In this document: in pieces, positions 22,699 to 35,257 of the stretch
Layout of the letters: the number at the start of each line of letters is the position of its first letter
Numbering within the stretch: the first letter of the stretch is position 1
NCBI GenBank assembly: GCA_020081605.1
Contig: JAHREC010000009.1
Span: 558,001-622,000 of the forward strand
Reading direction: 5' to 3'
Length of the DNA: 64,000 nt
Origin: Albifimbria verrucaria
Lineage: Eukaryota > Ascomycota > Sordariomycetes > Hypocreales > Stachybotryaceae
Notes under the pieces: model-generated
What the model was told of the DNA's origin: nothing
Seen by the model: the letters and a program-made list of their open reading frames with translations, nothing else
Database searches by the model: none
Translations under genes and position numbers: made by a program

Positions 22699-24168
22699 GG
22701 GCGGGCATAGGGAATAGAATCATAGAGTATTTAGAATTAATCATCAGTTACGTTTTCAACTACAACATGTCCAAAATACGCATGGGATGAGGTGATTCGG
22801 GAATGACGCGATGTCCAAACAATTGTGTTGGTCAACACTTAGACTACTAGTAATTCGGGGCATGGGTTGAGAAGTCATTCGCTAACCACATTATTCGAAG
22901 TCTTAGTTAACAACAGAGGCTGGCATATAATTCGAGATCTGATGCGTATTTTCTTTAATCTGCCATGCAACCACAAAAGGAGCTTTTGATGCTGTTACAT
23001 TGACCATCCCCAGATTCACTAGCACTGAGTTTAGCCCGGAGAAGTGTTGCTTTGTTCCAGTGAGCAATGCAAGGCTCAGTCCTCTTCAAGTACCTTCAAG
23101 TCACTGATGGCATCGATACTTGGAGTTGCCCCAGCCAGCACGTTTTCTGTAGCCCACACCTGGCGGCTTTGGCAAGCTTTCATTTGTCATACCGCCACTA
23201 GACCCGGCTTTGGGGATATTTCATTCGCTAGTTTTTCTCCGTCCCGGCCTAATTCTGGGGACGGCCGGTCAAGTCGGTGCGTCCTAAGATGGTGCCCACC
23301 TTGACCAGGAAGCAAACATCAGCCAATAAGATCTAGTCAAAGCCGGACCAGCGTCGAGTCATATTGTGTCAAAGCCGCCCGTTCGGCGTGGGCAATACCC
23401 CAGCTTCTCCACGTCATGGTTTCTCATGTCGGGGGTGCATCAACACTTGCTTCATCCAATTAATGAGGGAAACGTACGGTCAACCTGGGAACCCTGAAAA
23501 CAGTTACCGAGGGACCGGCTAGGGTAGCCGTGTGACTTGGAGAAGAAACGCCATGATGCAGTCTCGGTCTGGCATGCACCGAATCGCTAGCGTTGCCTGT
23601 GTTTGACGTGATTTTACGAGAATTACCGAGGTGTATGAAATGAGCTGGCTGGATAAGCCGAGTGTGCCGTTGCAGAAGCGTTGGCCATGACAACTCTTCA
23701 AAGGGAGACGATATCGAGAATAAGAGGGCGTTTGAACCGTGGAGTAAAATCCCAAAATGGCATACCCACTTTCACAACGTTATCAAGAATTCACATGCTT
23801 TCAAGAGTCTATGTGCATTGCAGGTTTTGATTGAAGTACGTGAGGTTGGGTTTTCGTCCAAAGAGACATGAGTTTCAGATCTAGAAAGCTTTTGTAAACC
23901 TCAAAACCGAATATTAAGGGACTTATTCGGATGCGTTGCCTGAAGGAGCTGGTAATGACGAGATGCTAGAATTTAGGGTAGCTTGCTTCCTCAAGTCAGC
24001 CCTACACATCCGCGATGATTTAGTTGAAGGGACATGAAGAACTAATTGTGATGCTGAAGTACTAAAAGCACAAAGTTGCATTGTAACAAAAACATGTACT
24101 GGTGCCTCCATTCAGGCTTGCATGTCTAGTCATGCTGAAATTGGTTGTTAAACATGAGATGACCCGTT
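22699..24168. other. Convergent intergenic region, no gene recognised
   Basis: About 1.5 kb between the 3' ends of the rhamnosidase (+) and the next regulator (-). Only short frames without recognisable domains. Confidence 0.45.
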
Positions 24169-25899
24169 TCAATCCATACTCCAAATGTTGCTCATAATGC
24201 TTTGAGTAACGATGCCTCTTTCAAATTGAGCATTACCCTCAGCCGTGCCTGTAAAATTGTCATTATCGTTGACTCCCTCTTGTTCCTCCTCTTTTTCTTC
24301 CAAAACTGAAGCGTGCTGTATCAGGAATTTGACCATCCAGCGATCAAATCGGTATGTGTTTCTTGTTAGTGATCTCATGCAGCTCTTTTGAAATACAACC
24401 AACCGATTGATCTGTGTCGTCAATTAGCATTCAATCGCTTCCATTACGGAAAGACTGTACGGCACTGACCATCAATTCCACACTTGGCCAGTAATTTCTC
24501 AGTTGAACCAATGACTCAAGATTTGACTCCAGCCTCTGTCTTGCTTCTGGCAGTTCAGCTGTCTCTCCAAAGAGATACGTGTGCAGCAAGACCGAGGATG
24601 AGACCACGGTCACATGGCCGACGATGTTATACAAGGCTTCGGCGGCTTCTTCCTCGCGTGATGCTCTCAAAATGTCGCAGACCATCTTTGCATTTGATTT
24701 GCATCGGTCAGCATATAGCCTTCCATTCTTGGTTGGTGGCCGGCGATGGTCAAGATATTGGTAGAATAAGAGCGTGCCGTAGTGATAGTACCCCAGATGA
24801 AATGCTGTAAAAACCCTACCTAGCCCTCGGCGTATATATGTATTTAGGTTTTCCTTGGAATATCGCATGTGAGGCTCCAGGTTATGTTCAAATGCAATGA
24901 GTTGGTTGTCGATCCCCGAACTGTCCTTTCAATACTGTCTTCGTCCCAGTCGGCTACCTCTGCAAGGTCTTTTTGAAGGTCCTGTATCTGGACGTAGATT
25001 TCGACGAGAAAAACCATGTGGCCCCATAGTCCTGGCTTCCATTCGTGTTCGGAAACATCCGGCTCCCCGGTCTTAAGTTATAGAAGACAGTCTCATCCAT
25101 AGGCACTCGCAGCCGCTTCATTGCTGTACTCATTTGACGGGATAATCCAGAACCGCCGCTTGCCCATGTGTCCAGGATGAAACAGGTCCACCATAACCTT
25201 AGTTTAGTCTCCTTCGTCACCCCGTCATCCTCTTCGTTTGGAGCCCATATCTTAAGAATCTGAGCCATACGGTTTGCCAGAACTTGAAAGCTAATCAGCA
25301 AAAGTCATACACCAGATACGAAGACTTACCGAAGTATAGGGACTCCGCGTCAGCATCACAATCCCCATGCAGCTGTTTCCTATCAAGATACAGGTTTGTA
25401 TGTTCTCAATAGAGGGGCGTTCCATGTTTTCCTTGAAAGTCTTCCTGGCTTCTGCTGCATACATTGTACCTCGGGACCGTACGTCAGCAAGTTCTGAGAA
25501 CCTGGTGTCTGTCAGTAATCTCTAGGATATGGCGCAAGGCATGGCAAGCATAAATTAAAGAGCATACCGCGCTGATAAGCCCATCATGCTCAGCAAAAGC
25601 GGCTGTGGCACAGTCTTATCAATCACCTTCGCTCTGAATGTCGGTTCATGAAACAAACTGTGAGGTTTATCGTGAATATATCGAAAGTACAAATCTACTA
25701 AATGCAGAGACTCCGTATCGAATTGACTAGGGACTTGAACAGATGGCTGAGGGGCAGTTGGCAACTTTGGCTGGCCATGGGCTCCTTGAGCTGGACACAC
25801 GATATTTCTCTGGATGCATTGCTTACAAGCCGCATTGCCCACTTGAGTGCATCTCCTTTTGCCCAACCTGCACGGCAAACACGCCTTGACAGGCCTCAT
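24169..25899 (-). CDS. Zn2Cys6 transcription factor, several apparent frameshifts
   Basis: Starts with the zinc cluster KACLPCRLGKRRC followed by C-x2-C and C near 25800, then a serine/proline linker. The fungal-specific domain follows: LHLVDLYFRYIHDKPHSLFHEPTF, LSMMGLSARY, the LRLWWTCFILDTWASGG signature near 25170, MDETVFYNL, and a helical C-terminal half with a YHYGTLLFYQYLDHR segment and a FRFD-W-type tail at 24340. Introns near 25500-25565 and 25285-25330 were recognised. Frame breaks are at C4 runs 25363-25366, 25065-25068 and 24914-24917 (plus-strand bases) and beside the acceptor near 25292; one base cures each. It sits convergent with the rhamnosidase and upstream in orientation of a second sugar transporter, so a role in carbohydrate-use control is plausible but unproven. 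Confidence 0.83.
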
Positions 25900-27171
25900 C
25901 TCAGTCGGTCACAACGTTGCACAGAGATACAAAGGCGTATTGTGGGGAATCGGGGCTGTAATAACCACCGTCTTGGGAAAAGCGACAGGCTCCATCCAGA
26001 TGGCTCCAATGATCAGCGGCCCGCGATTTTTCCGACTTCCTGAGTCTCTCGTCACCGAGTCATGCCATGGCTGCACTGGATTGTGAAAAGTAGATTTATC
26101 AGCCCAATTGAACTAGCTAATAACCTGGTTGGTATTTCATAAGTATGGAGAACCAAATGAGTCATGGAAAGCCGAGTATACGCCTCTTTCGAGCGTTGGT
26201 GTGCGGCTTTAGCAAAACCATCGTAAACATGCAAGTAAGTGGGGGCCAAAAGGAGCGGCAGATTGCAGGTCTTGGACTCTATATTAGGATATCAGTCGCC
26301 AAAAATCGCAAGGAAATCGTGTAGTGAATAAAATGGTATGAGGATATGCTATATATGTATTCGGATTGTACATTAATTATGTCCGCATATAATTCGAGTA
26401 CCCATCGACCCTGAGTCTCGCTTATCTGCGCTTGCGGTCCCTGCTTATTGCTACCAAGTTGCCATGTAAACTGAGACCGCAACTGATCTACTAATAGCTT
26501 TAATTCACTTTTCAGACGCTTTTGAGCAACAGCATGATGTCTTCCATCGAAAAGCAGTATAGAAAGTTGCTCAGTCAACAAGGTGTGATTCAGGCGAAAC
26601 AGTGTTATTATTCCATCTAATTGTACAACTCAGCCTGCGTCTGATCAAAGTACATATCTTTGGACCATAGAAAGCCTTTATGCATTCATTGGATATTGTG
26701 CAGTTACCACGTCATGATCAGAACCGGATCATATGTAGTCAGGTTATGAATAGATGGCGATCCCATGGAATCACATGACAAAGTTAAGTATTTCGCAATG
26801 CTCTTCGCTGCCTTAGGGATGAATAATTGATGCCGCTGTAATTGGTGGTCACCCAAATTCTTAGTAATGTCTTTCTGATCTGCTCATTGCTTCACTAAAC
26901 GAACGTCCTTGCCGTATAAATCCGTGTTGGAAACACCCGTCTCAGAATCCCTACGTGAAGAATGGCTCTTCATTTTACATTTCCAAGGCAAAACACTCTT
27001 TATATCGCGAAATTGGTTGCACTGCTCTCGACAAGTACAATCAAGCAAGTCCCAGTCCTTTGTAAGGGCCAACAGAATTCTATATTTCAGCCCCGTTGCA
27101 AATAAAAGCGCATCCATATTCTACATAACCTCTTGCTGTTCATAAAACGCTTCTAAAAACCATCATATCTA
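25900..27171. other. Intergenic with a possible degraded regulator fragment
   Basis: About 1.3 kb. On the minus strand, frames at 26279-26581 and 26052-26249 read as helical segments (QKRLKSELKLLVDQL; a following W-E-L-Y-A-D segment) loosely like the C-terminal half of fungal transcription-factor domains. No start, zinc cluster or full domain is present. Too weak to call a gene. Confidence 0.3.
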
Positions 27172-28854
27172 TCAGACTCTCGAGTCGGTATCATTTTCTA
27201 TGAAATCAACTTTGCCGTTGTTCTTTTCGTTGTCAAATTCCTGGGGCATGCCAATAGGTCGGTTCTTGGCAAACTGAACTGTTGACCAGACAGAGGGTGA
27301 TTGCCTAAACATCAGATCAATCTCCTCCAAATTGCGGCCCATGGTTTCTGGGAAGAGGAAGTAAACCGTGACGGGAATACAAGCCGCAATAACCGCATAG
27401 ACAATGTAATATTGCCAATGAATCGTATTGATGGCAACTGGTGTGACCATTACCACAACAAAGTTCCTTCTCAGGTTAGAAAACACTTTTAAAGACATTT
27501 TGGGAAGGGTCATCTTACCAAAGCCAATGGTTGCCCGTTGATATGGATGACATGGCCATACGAAGCTTCATCGGTGCAATTTCTGTAGCATACAGGAAGT
27601 TTGCACCAAGGAAGCCTATCGGAACAAACGTGTTATACAAGTAGATGAAGCAGCCTGCAGCAATCTGGGCTGACTTATTGTCCGCAGGGAAGGACGTGCT
27701 GATGGCGAGAGCCACCATGCAGCATGACATGCCGACACCGCTAATCATGAAGACAGCACGACGACCGAATCGATCGATGCATACGAAGCCGAGGAATGAC
27801 GACAAAACTTCCATGTCAGAGCACCTCCTGACAGTGCTCTTGATATTTCTGTTCCAAGTCCGAGATTCTCCTGGAATAAAATTGGTGCGTAGACTGAGAT
27901 CAGGTTAGATCCCTAGATACTTGTGGTTAGCCGGCTGATCAAGACCTGGGACATCTTCACACAATGATAGAATTGCACTTACGACATCTGCTGGTAGAAT
28001 TGGAGTAGCATGCAGAGCATGAAGCGGTAGAACAATTTGTCCTCGCCCATCTTGAACATGTCTGCCATCTTGACAGCACCGCCCTTGGCCGTCTCTTCGA
28101 GAGAGTGCTCGATACCGAGGACCTCAGCACGAACTTCCATGGAATCCAGGGAGTGGCCTCGAAGGGCGGATACCACAGCCGTAGCATCTTCGGTTCGACC
28201 CTTCATCATCAGCCATCGAGGAGACTCGGGCAGTAAATAGATGGAGGCAATAAGGACCAGTGAAAATGCAATAGCGATAGCGATTGGTGGACGCCAGGTA
28301 ACAGGTCCGGTGTGAAATTCCCAAAAGCCTAGGTTGATCCAGCTTTCCAGAACGTAGCCGACGCAAATAAAGAGACCATCAAGAACGACATGTCTTCCAC
28401 GGTTCTTCGCGCCACTCGTCTCACTCTGCCAGACAGGGACGATGGAACTGAGCTGGCCAATTCCGAGGCCAACAATGACACGTCCAACGATCAGCTGAGC
28501 CAAGCTGAAAGCAGAGCACTCAAGGACTTCGCCGACGAGGGTACACAAGCCGGCGACGAAAATGACATTGCGACGACCAAACTTGTCGCCTGTATATGAA
28601 CATGAAAGCGAACCGATTAAAGCGCCGATGGTGAAAGTAGCCACAACAAAGCCTTGCATGGTTGACTTGCGGCTTTTCTCATCTCCTGTCGTGTGAATGG
28701 TATCAATCTGTGGAAATGTCTTCACCCAATCGTCGAGCGTGAGAAGAGCGCCTAGCCCTGCTTGATTGTAACCAAATAGAATGAATGCCGGGCAAACAAT
28801 GAGTACAATCTGGACCACGCTCAGGGCATGGCCCGTGAAGCCCAGGTAGGCCAT
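27172..28854 (-). CDS. MFS sugar transporter (hexose/lactose permease-like), apparent frameshifts
   Basis: Sugar-porter-family plasma-membrane transporter. Signatures in order: FILFGYNQAG in helix 1, GDKFGRR after helix 2, GRVIVGLGIGQ in helix 4, PESPRWLMMKGR before the central loop, FYQQMSG in helix 7, DRFGRRAVF, GNHWLW in helix 10 and PETMGRNLEEID at the end. Introns: 27913-27982 and 27467-27518. Frame breaks at the 27911-27913 C run (beside the acceptor) and near 27817-27822. The start at 28854 is chosen because the frame upstream (to 29250) lacks membrane character and does not match the family's short N-terminus. Close to the LL-x-GYNQA type found in maltose/lactose permease-like and quinate-permease-like fungal proteins; substrate unknown. 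Confidence 0.85.
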
Positions 28855-31036
28855 GGCTGTCGACAACTTTCTTGGGCACGCCAAAGACAAGACAAAATGG
28901 AGTCGGCAGGTATAGGACCAAAAATGCTGAGAGGGAGAGGGTAAAACCAAGAGTGAGCAAGGCAGCCTTGGGGAATTTAAGGGATTAAGATTTGGGGCTG
29001 TCTTATCCGACGGATGTGGAGGTAACCCTGAACTGAACCTGCGGAGCCCCACGGGACTCAGACCGTCACCAGCTTTTGAGGGGAAAGGGATTACCTCTGG
29101 AGACGTCTCGAGATGGGGTGTGGCCCTGGTGGAGGGAAAAGAGTGGGATACAGTATAAGGGTGCTTCATCCCGAGAGAATGCCGTTGAACGTCCGCTCTC
29201 TGTGGAGCCATATCGCCGGACCGAAAGCAGGAGACCCGTTGCAAATGCAACTGTGCCTCGCACAGATGTCGACATGATCGATACTGTCCATTTAACAGTC
29301 AATTACATACAATTTAGCTGTACGACCGATTGAAGTTCATTATGAATTACACACAAGATTTCAGACAACGTAGGAGCCTCTGACCTGCAACTTTGCCAAA
29401 AATTCTCAATCGCTTCAACTTGACTGACGTTGGTTGAGGCGCACACACAGGTCGGCTCAGCCGGCACTTAGTTCTGAACCGGAGCGGAGCTCCCGTGGAC
29501 GCCCAGCAGAGAACGATCAAGTCTGCCCAATCGTATTAGCGGTAGGAAGCTTGAATTACACAGAGCTGTGGGGCAAGTTCCACCTGCATTGTCGCTCCGT
29601 CTCCATATTTACGGATCTTGACCGATATGTTGAGCAGAACCACAACAAGCTCTACGAACTACACCGATTCAAGTGATTGCTGACGTACGGTATGTCTCTG
29701 ATTACATATCCACAAAGCAAAACAAACGGAGGGCATTCCGAAATTCGCCATTGTGCGTTTGGGAATAGCATCGGTAAGGTCACACCAACGCAGGGACCTC
29801 TGGTTGAACAGATGACAGGAGCTGCAAATTTTGCTTGGCACATGGGATGTCCCAGACGAACTGAAAAAGGGTTTTTACGATGGAGGCAACGGGGCTTCAT
29901 TAGAAATTGAGAGATTTCTCGAGACGACAGAATAGTGTCTAGCTCCAGTAGTCAAGGCTCCCTATATCGGAGAGACCACCTTGGTCGCCTTACAGAATAT
30001 GAGGCTTACACTCTCCATTCAGGCACCGAACATCCATCACTCTCCATGAAAGGGACGAGTAGCTGGATTCACTAAATAATCTTGTGGATACGTGTGATAA
30101 GGACAGACTGTGTGGGCCGCTAAGGAGAATTTATGATGACTTTAATAATAGCCTGGGTAGGATTTGCTGTATTTACCTTGTGCATAATCCGGTAATACGA
30201 CGGTAGCGTGAGCTGCATCCATAATATCTATTATCTCACCAAGTCATACAACGATGGACATTGACCGAGCATCAAACACAGCAGAGGGGTCAATTGCGCG
30301 GGCAAAGTTTGTCTCATTTTAGAGATATTTTACAAAATGTGGATAGGATGCAGCTTGACAGTTAGCTTAAACATTTCCATCATGAACCGAGTTCCTTGAT
30401 CAATCGTTACGTAGATAATTTAGTCTTCCGCACACCATGAACAGGTCTTGTACCTTAACGCTGTCTTGTCGACGTCGCCATCCACCCATCTGGTACACTT
30501 AAGATTACCAACATGTAGAAGAACTGGAACTATGTAAGGCATAAAAAACAAAGGCAAGGTCTGATAGGTCTTCGCCTATAAATCGAGTCCCACTTGATAC
30601 AGGGTACTTGCTGCCATCGCAATCCTATCATGGCATGTCGCTTTCAAAATGGGACGGAAAATGAACAACTGTCATACTATTTAGCGGCTTGCACAACATA
30701 ACACTCGTGCACGGCTCAAATTCTGGGATCCGCATGTATACCACCATCACTTGTTTGACAGAATGTGGTACTGCAGTTCTAGTATAGGGTCAAGTGGCTC
30801 AGTCCTGTATTTTCACTTGAACAAGCAGGTGGAGAAACGAGGTTACTCAAATGATGAGATTGTCAATTCTTTGTCATTCACTTCATCCTCAATATGAAGG
30901 ATAACCAGCCTTAAAGATACATGAGAAGTAAAATTATATACAATAATGACATCGTCAACCAAGAATCCTAAGCCGCATCTTCGACACGGTGTTGATCGTG
31001 GTCGTAATTCTATGAGGAATCCTTGCGGAATACACT
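28855..31036. other. Long intergenic stretch, no gene recognised
   Basis: About 2.2 kb between the sugar transporter promoter and the 3' end of the LPMO. Several short frames exist, none with recognisable features. No transposon ends seen. Confidence 0.45.
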
Positions 31037-32049
31037 TTAAAGGCACTGGCTGTACCATTGGTTAACAGTCTTGCAGGTTCCCTTAGCGCATGTCTTGGGA
31101 CCAGTGAAGCCCTGGCCACCACACTGGCCGTAAAGCTCGGCACCGGCACCGCCAGCGGGAGGGTTGGCAGGAGGGCTGCTCGGGGGTTCGAAGGAGTGGT
31201 TGGCGCATCAGAAGGCGCAGCCGGTGCGGTAGAGGGGCAGCCGGTTCCTCGGAGGGAGCATCAGGGGTGCTGGAAGGAGTAGCAGGAGTGCTAGGAGTGG
31301 CCGGGGTCTCAGCGGGAGGGTTGGCCGGAGCAGTGCCAGACGAGGAGCCGTCGTCCTTCCAGACCTGAGGACCAGGCATGACGTAGGGAGCAGGGTTGGG
31401 AATCCACTTGTTGTAGTCGATACCGGCGTCGGTCGTCTTGTACATGCCAGGAATCTTAACCAGAGGTCCAGGGTTGCGCCGCCAGGGCCTCGATCTTGAG
31501 CTGAGCGCATTCCATGTAGAACTGAGCCTTGCCAACATGACCTTCGTGGATACCAATGTGCTCAACACGCACAAGGTACTCGCCGGGAGGAATTCGCTCA
31601 GGGATGGTGAACTCAATACGGTCCTTTTGCCAAGTGCACCAATCTGTGTCAACAGAAGGGTTGTTGCCGCACAGGCCAGACTCAAAGACCTTGAACCAGT
31701 CGCCTGATCCATCATAACTATCGACAGAGCCAGGAGCCTTAGACATGTAAACAAAACCAGGGCCTGGATGCTCAATGAACTCGTTGAACCACAGCTTAAA
31801 GCCGATCTTGTCGCCAGCCTTGACAGCCATGGTCTTGGCAGAACCCGGCTGGGCACCCTCATTGCAACGCAGGTCGGGCGAGTTGACGATTGTGGACGTG
31901 AAAGTGGGCATGTAAGAGTTGCTGTTCTTACGAATGTAGGTGTAGTCGCCGCCTTGGGGCTGATCGTTGACAATCAACTGGCTGAAAATGTAGTGGGCAT
32001 TGACAGCAAGAGGAGCTGCCAGCATGCTCATCATCATGGAGGCCTTCAT
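31037..32049 (-). CDS. AA9 lytic polysaccharide monooxygenase with C-terminal CBM1, apparent frameshifts
   Basis: Secreted copper enzyme that oxidatively cleaves cellulose or related glucans. The signal peptide ends at NA|H, so the mature protein begins with the His that forms the copper histidine brace. The second brace histidine is in [15 protein letters not shown], and the late [12 protein letters not shown] stretch carries the axial tyrosine. A P/S/T/A-rich linker (about 31350-31160) leads to a family 1 cellulose-binding module with the usual aromatic and cysteine pattern, ending in YSQCL at 31037. The gene appears intronless. Frame breaks at CC 31488-31489, GGG 31471-31473, G4 31234-31237 and G5 31182-31186; each is cured by one base. 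CBM1 directs it to crystalline cellulose. Confidence 0.92.
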
Positions 32050-32204
32050 GTTGGGCGGTAAAGCGTCGACGGACGTGATGTGATGTAAAAGAAAGTGTGT
32101 CCGACCGGCGGAAGCTGAGCCGAAGTGAATGTGAATGAAGGGAAAGGAAGTGAGCGTGGTGCGGAAGAACCGAAGATCTGATGCTGCTTGGCGAATGGGT
32201 AAGC

Positions 32205-32212
32205 CTTTATAG
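32205..32212 (-). promoter_or_regulatory. Putative TATA box of the LPMO gene
   Basis: CTATAAAG on the minus strand, about 155 bases upstream of the start codon at 32049. Confidence 0.4.
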
Positions 32213-32214
32213 CA

Positions 32215-34150
32215 AGTTTGCAGATATCTGTGCAACCCTCAACGCTGTGCGAGGACTGTCCAAAACGGCATGATCCTGGCACAAGGTCATCGACAGCCGG
32301 CACTTAATCTTGGCTCTCATCAACATGAAGCATGGGGGCTGTGAAGGTTTCTCCCGCCCCAATAATTTACCTTGCTTCTTCCATGGGTAGTGCATGTTTC
32401 ATCCCATTAAGGTAGGGCCAGGAAAGCTTCCGATGTCAGATTACGCCAAGATCACAAGCGAGCTCATGACGGGTCGCGATTCAATCAAGTCCAGACGTAA
32501 ACACGTCGCATGCTTAAATTTATGTTTATGCTGAGACACGGCTCGGAATGGACTCGCTCTCTCACGTAACACAAGTATTGAATAACGGGATCTTCATGAC
32601 GCAACATGTGCAAGTGAAGAGATCAATTCGGGAAGTTCCTCGACAGAATCCACGACAAATCCTGTCAAGCCACAAGTGCATTGATTCCTTTATTAGCCGG
32701 GATAGGATTGCAATATGCTTAAGTGGCAAGATTGGATGATCACACATACACTCGCGTAAAGCACGGCTGTTTTATTGCTCGTGTTCCTGTTGGTTTGGTT
32801 TCTTCTGTTTGTTTCGTCAAGCCAACACTCATCCTGGTTAAGGGGGCTCAAAAGACAAGCATTGAGGAATACCGGCTGAATACTCCGATCCCATCTCTTC
32901 AGCTCCACAAAGAGGAGCCCAGCGGCTGGATTTTTGCTTTCTAATGATTTGATCCCTCCTCTCAGAGCCAACCATTCTCGCGTTCAGTCTCCAGCAGGAT
33001 TAGCCAGTGGGGAATTGAGCGTCTTTACGTATGTGGATACCATGAATTGTCCGAGCGCTATGGCACCGTATAACTTCTAGTTTCCTCTGGTTTATTGTCC
33101 GCTGAGAGATCCGCCAGACGACTCTTAGGTATTATTTTCCATGGTGACTAGTGAGATAGAGTTGTGTCAGGAGGGATGCATGACTGAAGGCATTTAACCG
33201 CGAGGCCAGGGTTGCCACCGGCTCGTCGCTCAGTGGGATTTTGTGAGCCTGAAACACCATACCTATCCAATGAAATACGCTTGTTTTTGCCCCTGGCTGC
33301 TTTTGAGGCTAAGTACTTTAATCGAGAACCCTCGACCCACCATTATGGTGGGTATGAGCTATGCTTCGGCAGTTTCAATGATCAATTGAGGCCATGTGAC
33401 AAAATGCCCACCAGAACAAAGTGATGAAATAATTCACTGGGAGAATGACCTGAGAGAAGTATGGCAACTTCAAACGATGAGAGCTACGTGTTATGGAGCT
33501 ACGAAGCATCAATATGAGCTATGCCGACGTGAGAGCTTTTGCGAGGTAACGGACGTTTGCCTGCGCAGACTGCTAAATGTATATCGGCTAGGGCCACTGT
33601 CACACAGACACGTCTTCTTGCTTAAGGGGTTACCATCATTTCTCTTAGCATACAGTCCTACACCTGAATCAGGGGACGGTGGACCTCGTCCACAAACCCA
33701 TTATCCCTTTGATTATGATAACTACTCTTCTATTCAAGTATGACCTAGTCATCCCAGGCTTCCCATGACTTTATTCTTTCCATTCTTGTTCCTGGTATGT
33801 CACACTTTGAAACGCTTTGATTGACACCTGAAAGGCTTTTGTCATGTCTGCAGACCGACGAGAATTGTCCAGTCATGTTCAAGTGGAACAGCGCACGATT
33901 CCAACTTTTAGTACATTCTATGCAAAGAGAAGGCAATTGATTTTACGCTTCGGATTCCAATGGACTAAAGCCATGCGAAGCATCAGTTGATAGCAATGTG
34001 CTAGCCTTTATTGAGTTTGTTCAGACAGTCTTACTTATCAGAAGTTCATTCTAGCCTAGCCCCATCGCATTGCTGACCCCAGATACACCACACATTGTTT
34101 GGCAGCTCGCCACGTAGTACGATGCTTACGTTCTCCACGATAAGTACGAA
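32215..34150. other. Long intergenic stretch with one palindrome
   Basis: About 2 kb with no recognised gene. The longest frame (33396-33743, +, 115 residues) has no recognised domain. A perfect inverted repeat lies at 33336-33352. Confidence 0.45.
33336..33352. repeat. Perfect 8-bp-arm palindrome
   Basis: CCCACCAT and ATGGTGGG flank a single T. It could form a tight hairpin or be a dimeric protein-binding site; nothing nearby shows a function. Confidence 0.6.
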
Positions 34151-35257
34151 TCACATACCCTGATCCGGGTTCTCTTTAGCTTGCACAAGCTGCTTCAGTG
34201 CATCCATCATATCGTCCGTACGTGTCCTTGGTATATCAGCCAATTTCTCGGCCCTAATAACCGCCTCCATATTCGAAGCAACCGTCTCCTCCAATGTCTT
34301 GAAACCGTCTTGGCCCATAATACGCAATAGCTCCTCGGCTCTCCCGTTTTCCACTTCACCACGGTCTACGGCCGGCTCGTCTATATGGGCAAGAGTCGAC
34401 TGTCTGTCGGGATATCGCTGCCTGATAATTTCAAGGATTCTTGTCCAAGTGAACCTTCCTGCGAAGGCGAATATGCGCTCGTTTTGAACCTGCTCAACAG
34501 TCAAAGCTGCAAGGTGCAGCAATGCATCGTCTTCCGTATTGACAAACCACTGAGATGGCGTGCTCAGCGCGCCAAAAGAGTCACCATTAGCAAGCCATCG
34601 AATTAACGCGGTGCTATTTCCGAAGCCGAGTTTTTCTGGGGCTATAGCTGTCCCCATATTCACATTGGGTACTATCGTGTTCAGCACGTAATGCGGCTTG
34701 TGGTCGTTGACCCAGCGCCAAGCCGTACGTTCTGCTTCCAACTTGGCGGTGGCATAGATGTGCATCATTCGCTCAGGTACAGTATCGGGATTCAGCGGCT
34801 CTTTGATTGCTTGAGGTGAAATCTCATTCCAAGTGTTCGCTGTTATGGAGTATTCTATTCCAGGGCATGTATTAATACAGGCTGACTGTGAAGAGGTGAT
34901 GACTATGCGCTTGACTCGAGGCTCCTTGGCCGCAGTCTCCAAGAGATTTCTTGTAATATTTCTAGCTTGATCAACAATGGCGGTATCGAGGGTAAGACTT
35001 AAGCCAACAGCTATATGCGCAATACCATCGACACCCTTGACCGCCTCATCAAACGCGCCATCGGCGTTCAGGTCAGGAACCTCGACGAGACTGAATTTAG
35101 GCCCAAAGTACGAGAGCATCCACTCGTGTTTAGCGAGGGAACGGACCGTTCCACGGACAGCATATCCTTTGTCAAGGAAGACTTTGATTGCGACACTGCC
35201 AATGGAGCCATTGGCGCCAGTGACAAGAATAAGGCCGCCTAGAGGTACAGTAGTCAT
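34151..35257 (-). CDS. NAD(P)-dependent epimerase/aldehyde reductase (extended SDR)
   Basis: An uninterrupted 368-residue frame without introns. The N-terminal cofactor motif TGANGSIG (TGxxGxxG) and the basic RGTVRS stretch (NADPH preference) are near residues 14-40. The catalytic YATAK (YxxxK) is near residue 172, preceded by the active-site ITSSQSA serine region. The order and length match fungal cinnamoyl-CoA-reductase-like and GRE2-like carbonyl reductases, which reduce aldehydes or ketones to alcohols with NADPH. No signal peptide, so cytosolic. No frame errors although neighbours have several. Neighbours do not indicate a particular pathway. Confidence 0.87.
   Translation of the reverse strand: MTTVPLGGLILVTGANGSIGSVAIKVFLDKGYAVRGTVRSLAKHEWMLSYFGPKFSLVEVPDLNADGAFDEAVKGVDGIAHIAVGLSLTLDTAIVDQARNITRNLLETAAKEPRVKRIVITSSQSACINTCPGIEYSITANTWNEISPQAIKEPLNPDTVPERMMHIYATAKLEAERTAWRWVNDHKPHYVLNTIVPNVNMGTAIAPEKLGFGNSTALIRWLANGDSFGALSTPSQWFVNTEDDALLHLAALTVEQVQNERIFAFAGRFTWTRILEIIRQRYPDRQSTLAHIDEPAVDRGEVENGRAEELLRIMGQDGFKTLEETVASNMEAVIRAEKLADIPRTRTDDMMDALKQLVQAKENPDQGM

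Noticed and set aside
28855..29250. A 130-residue extension in frame with the second sugar transporter
   Set aside because: It lacks membrane character and family similarity; the Met at 28854 gives the normal short N-terminus.
33396..33743. 115-residue open frame
   Set aside because: Low complexity and no family pattern; no promoter-like leader; likely chance.
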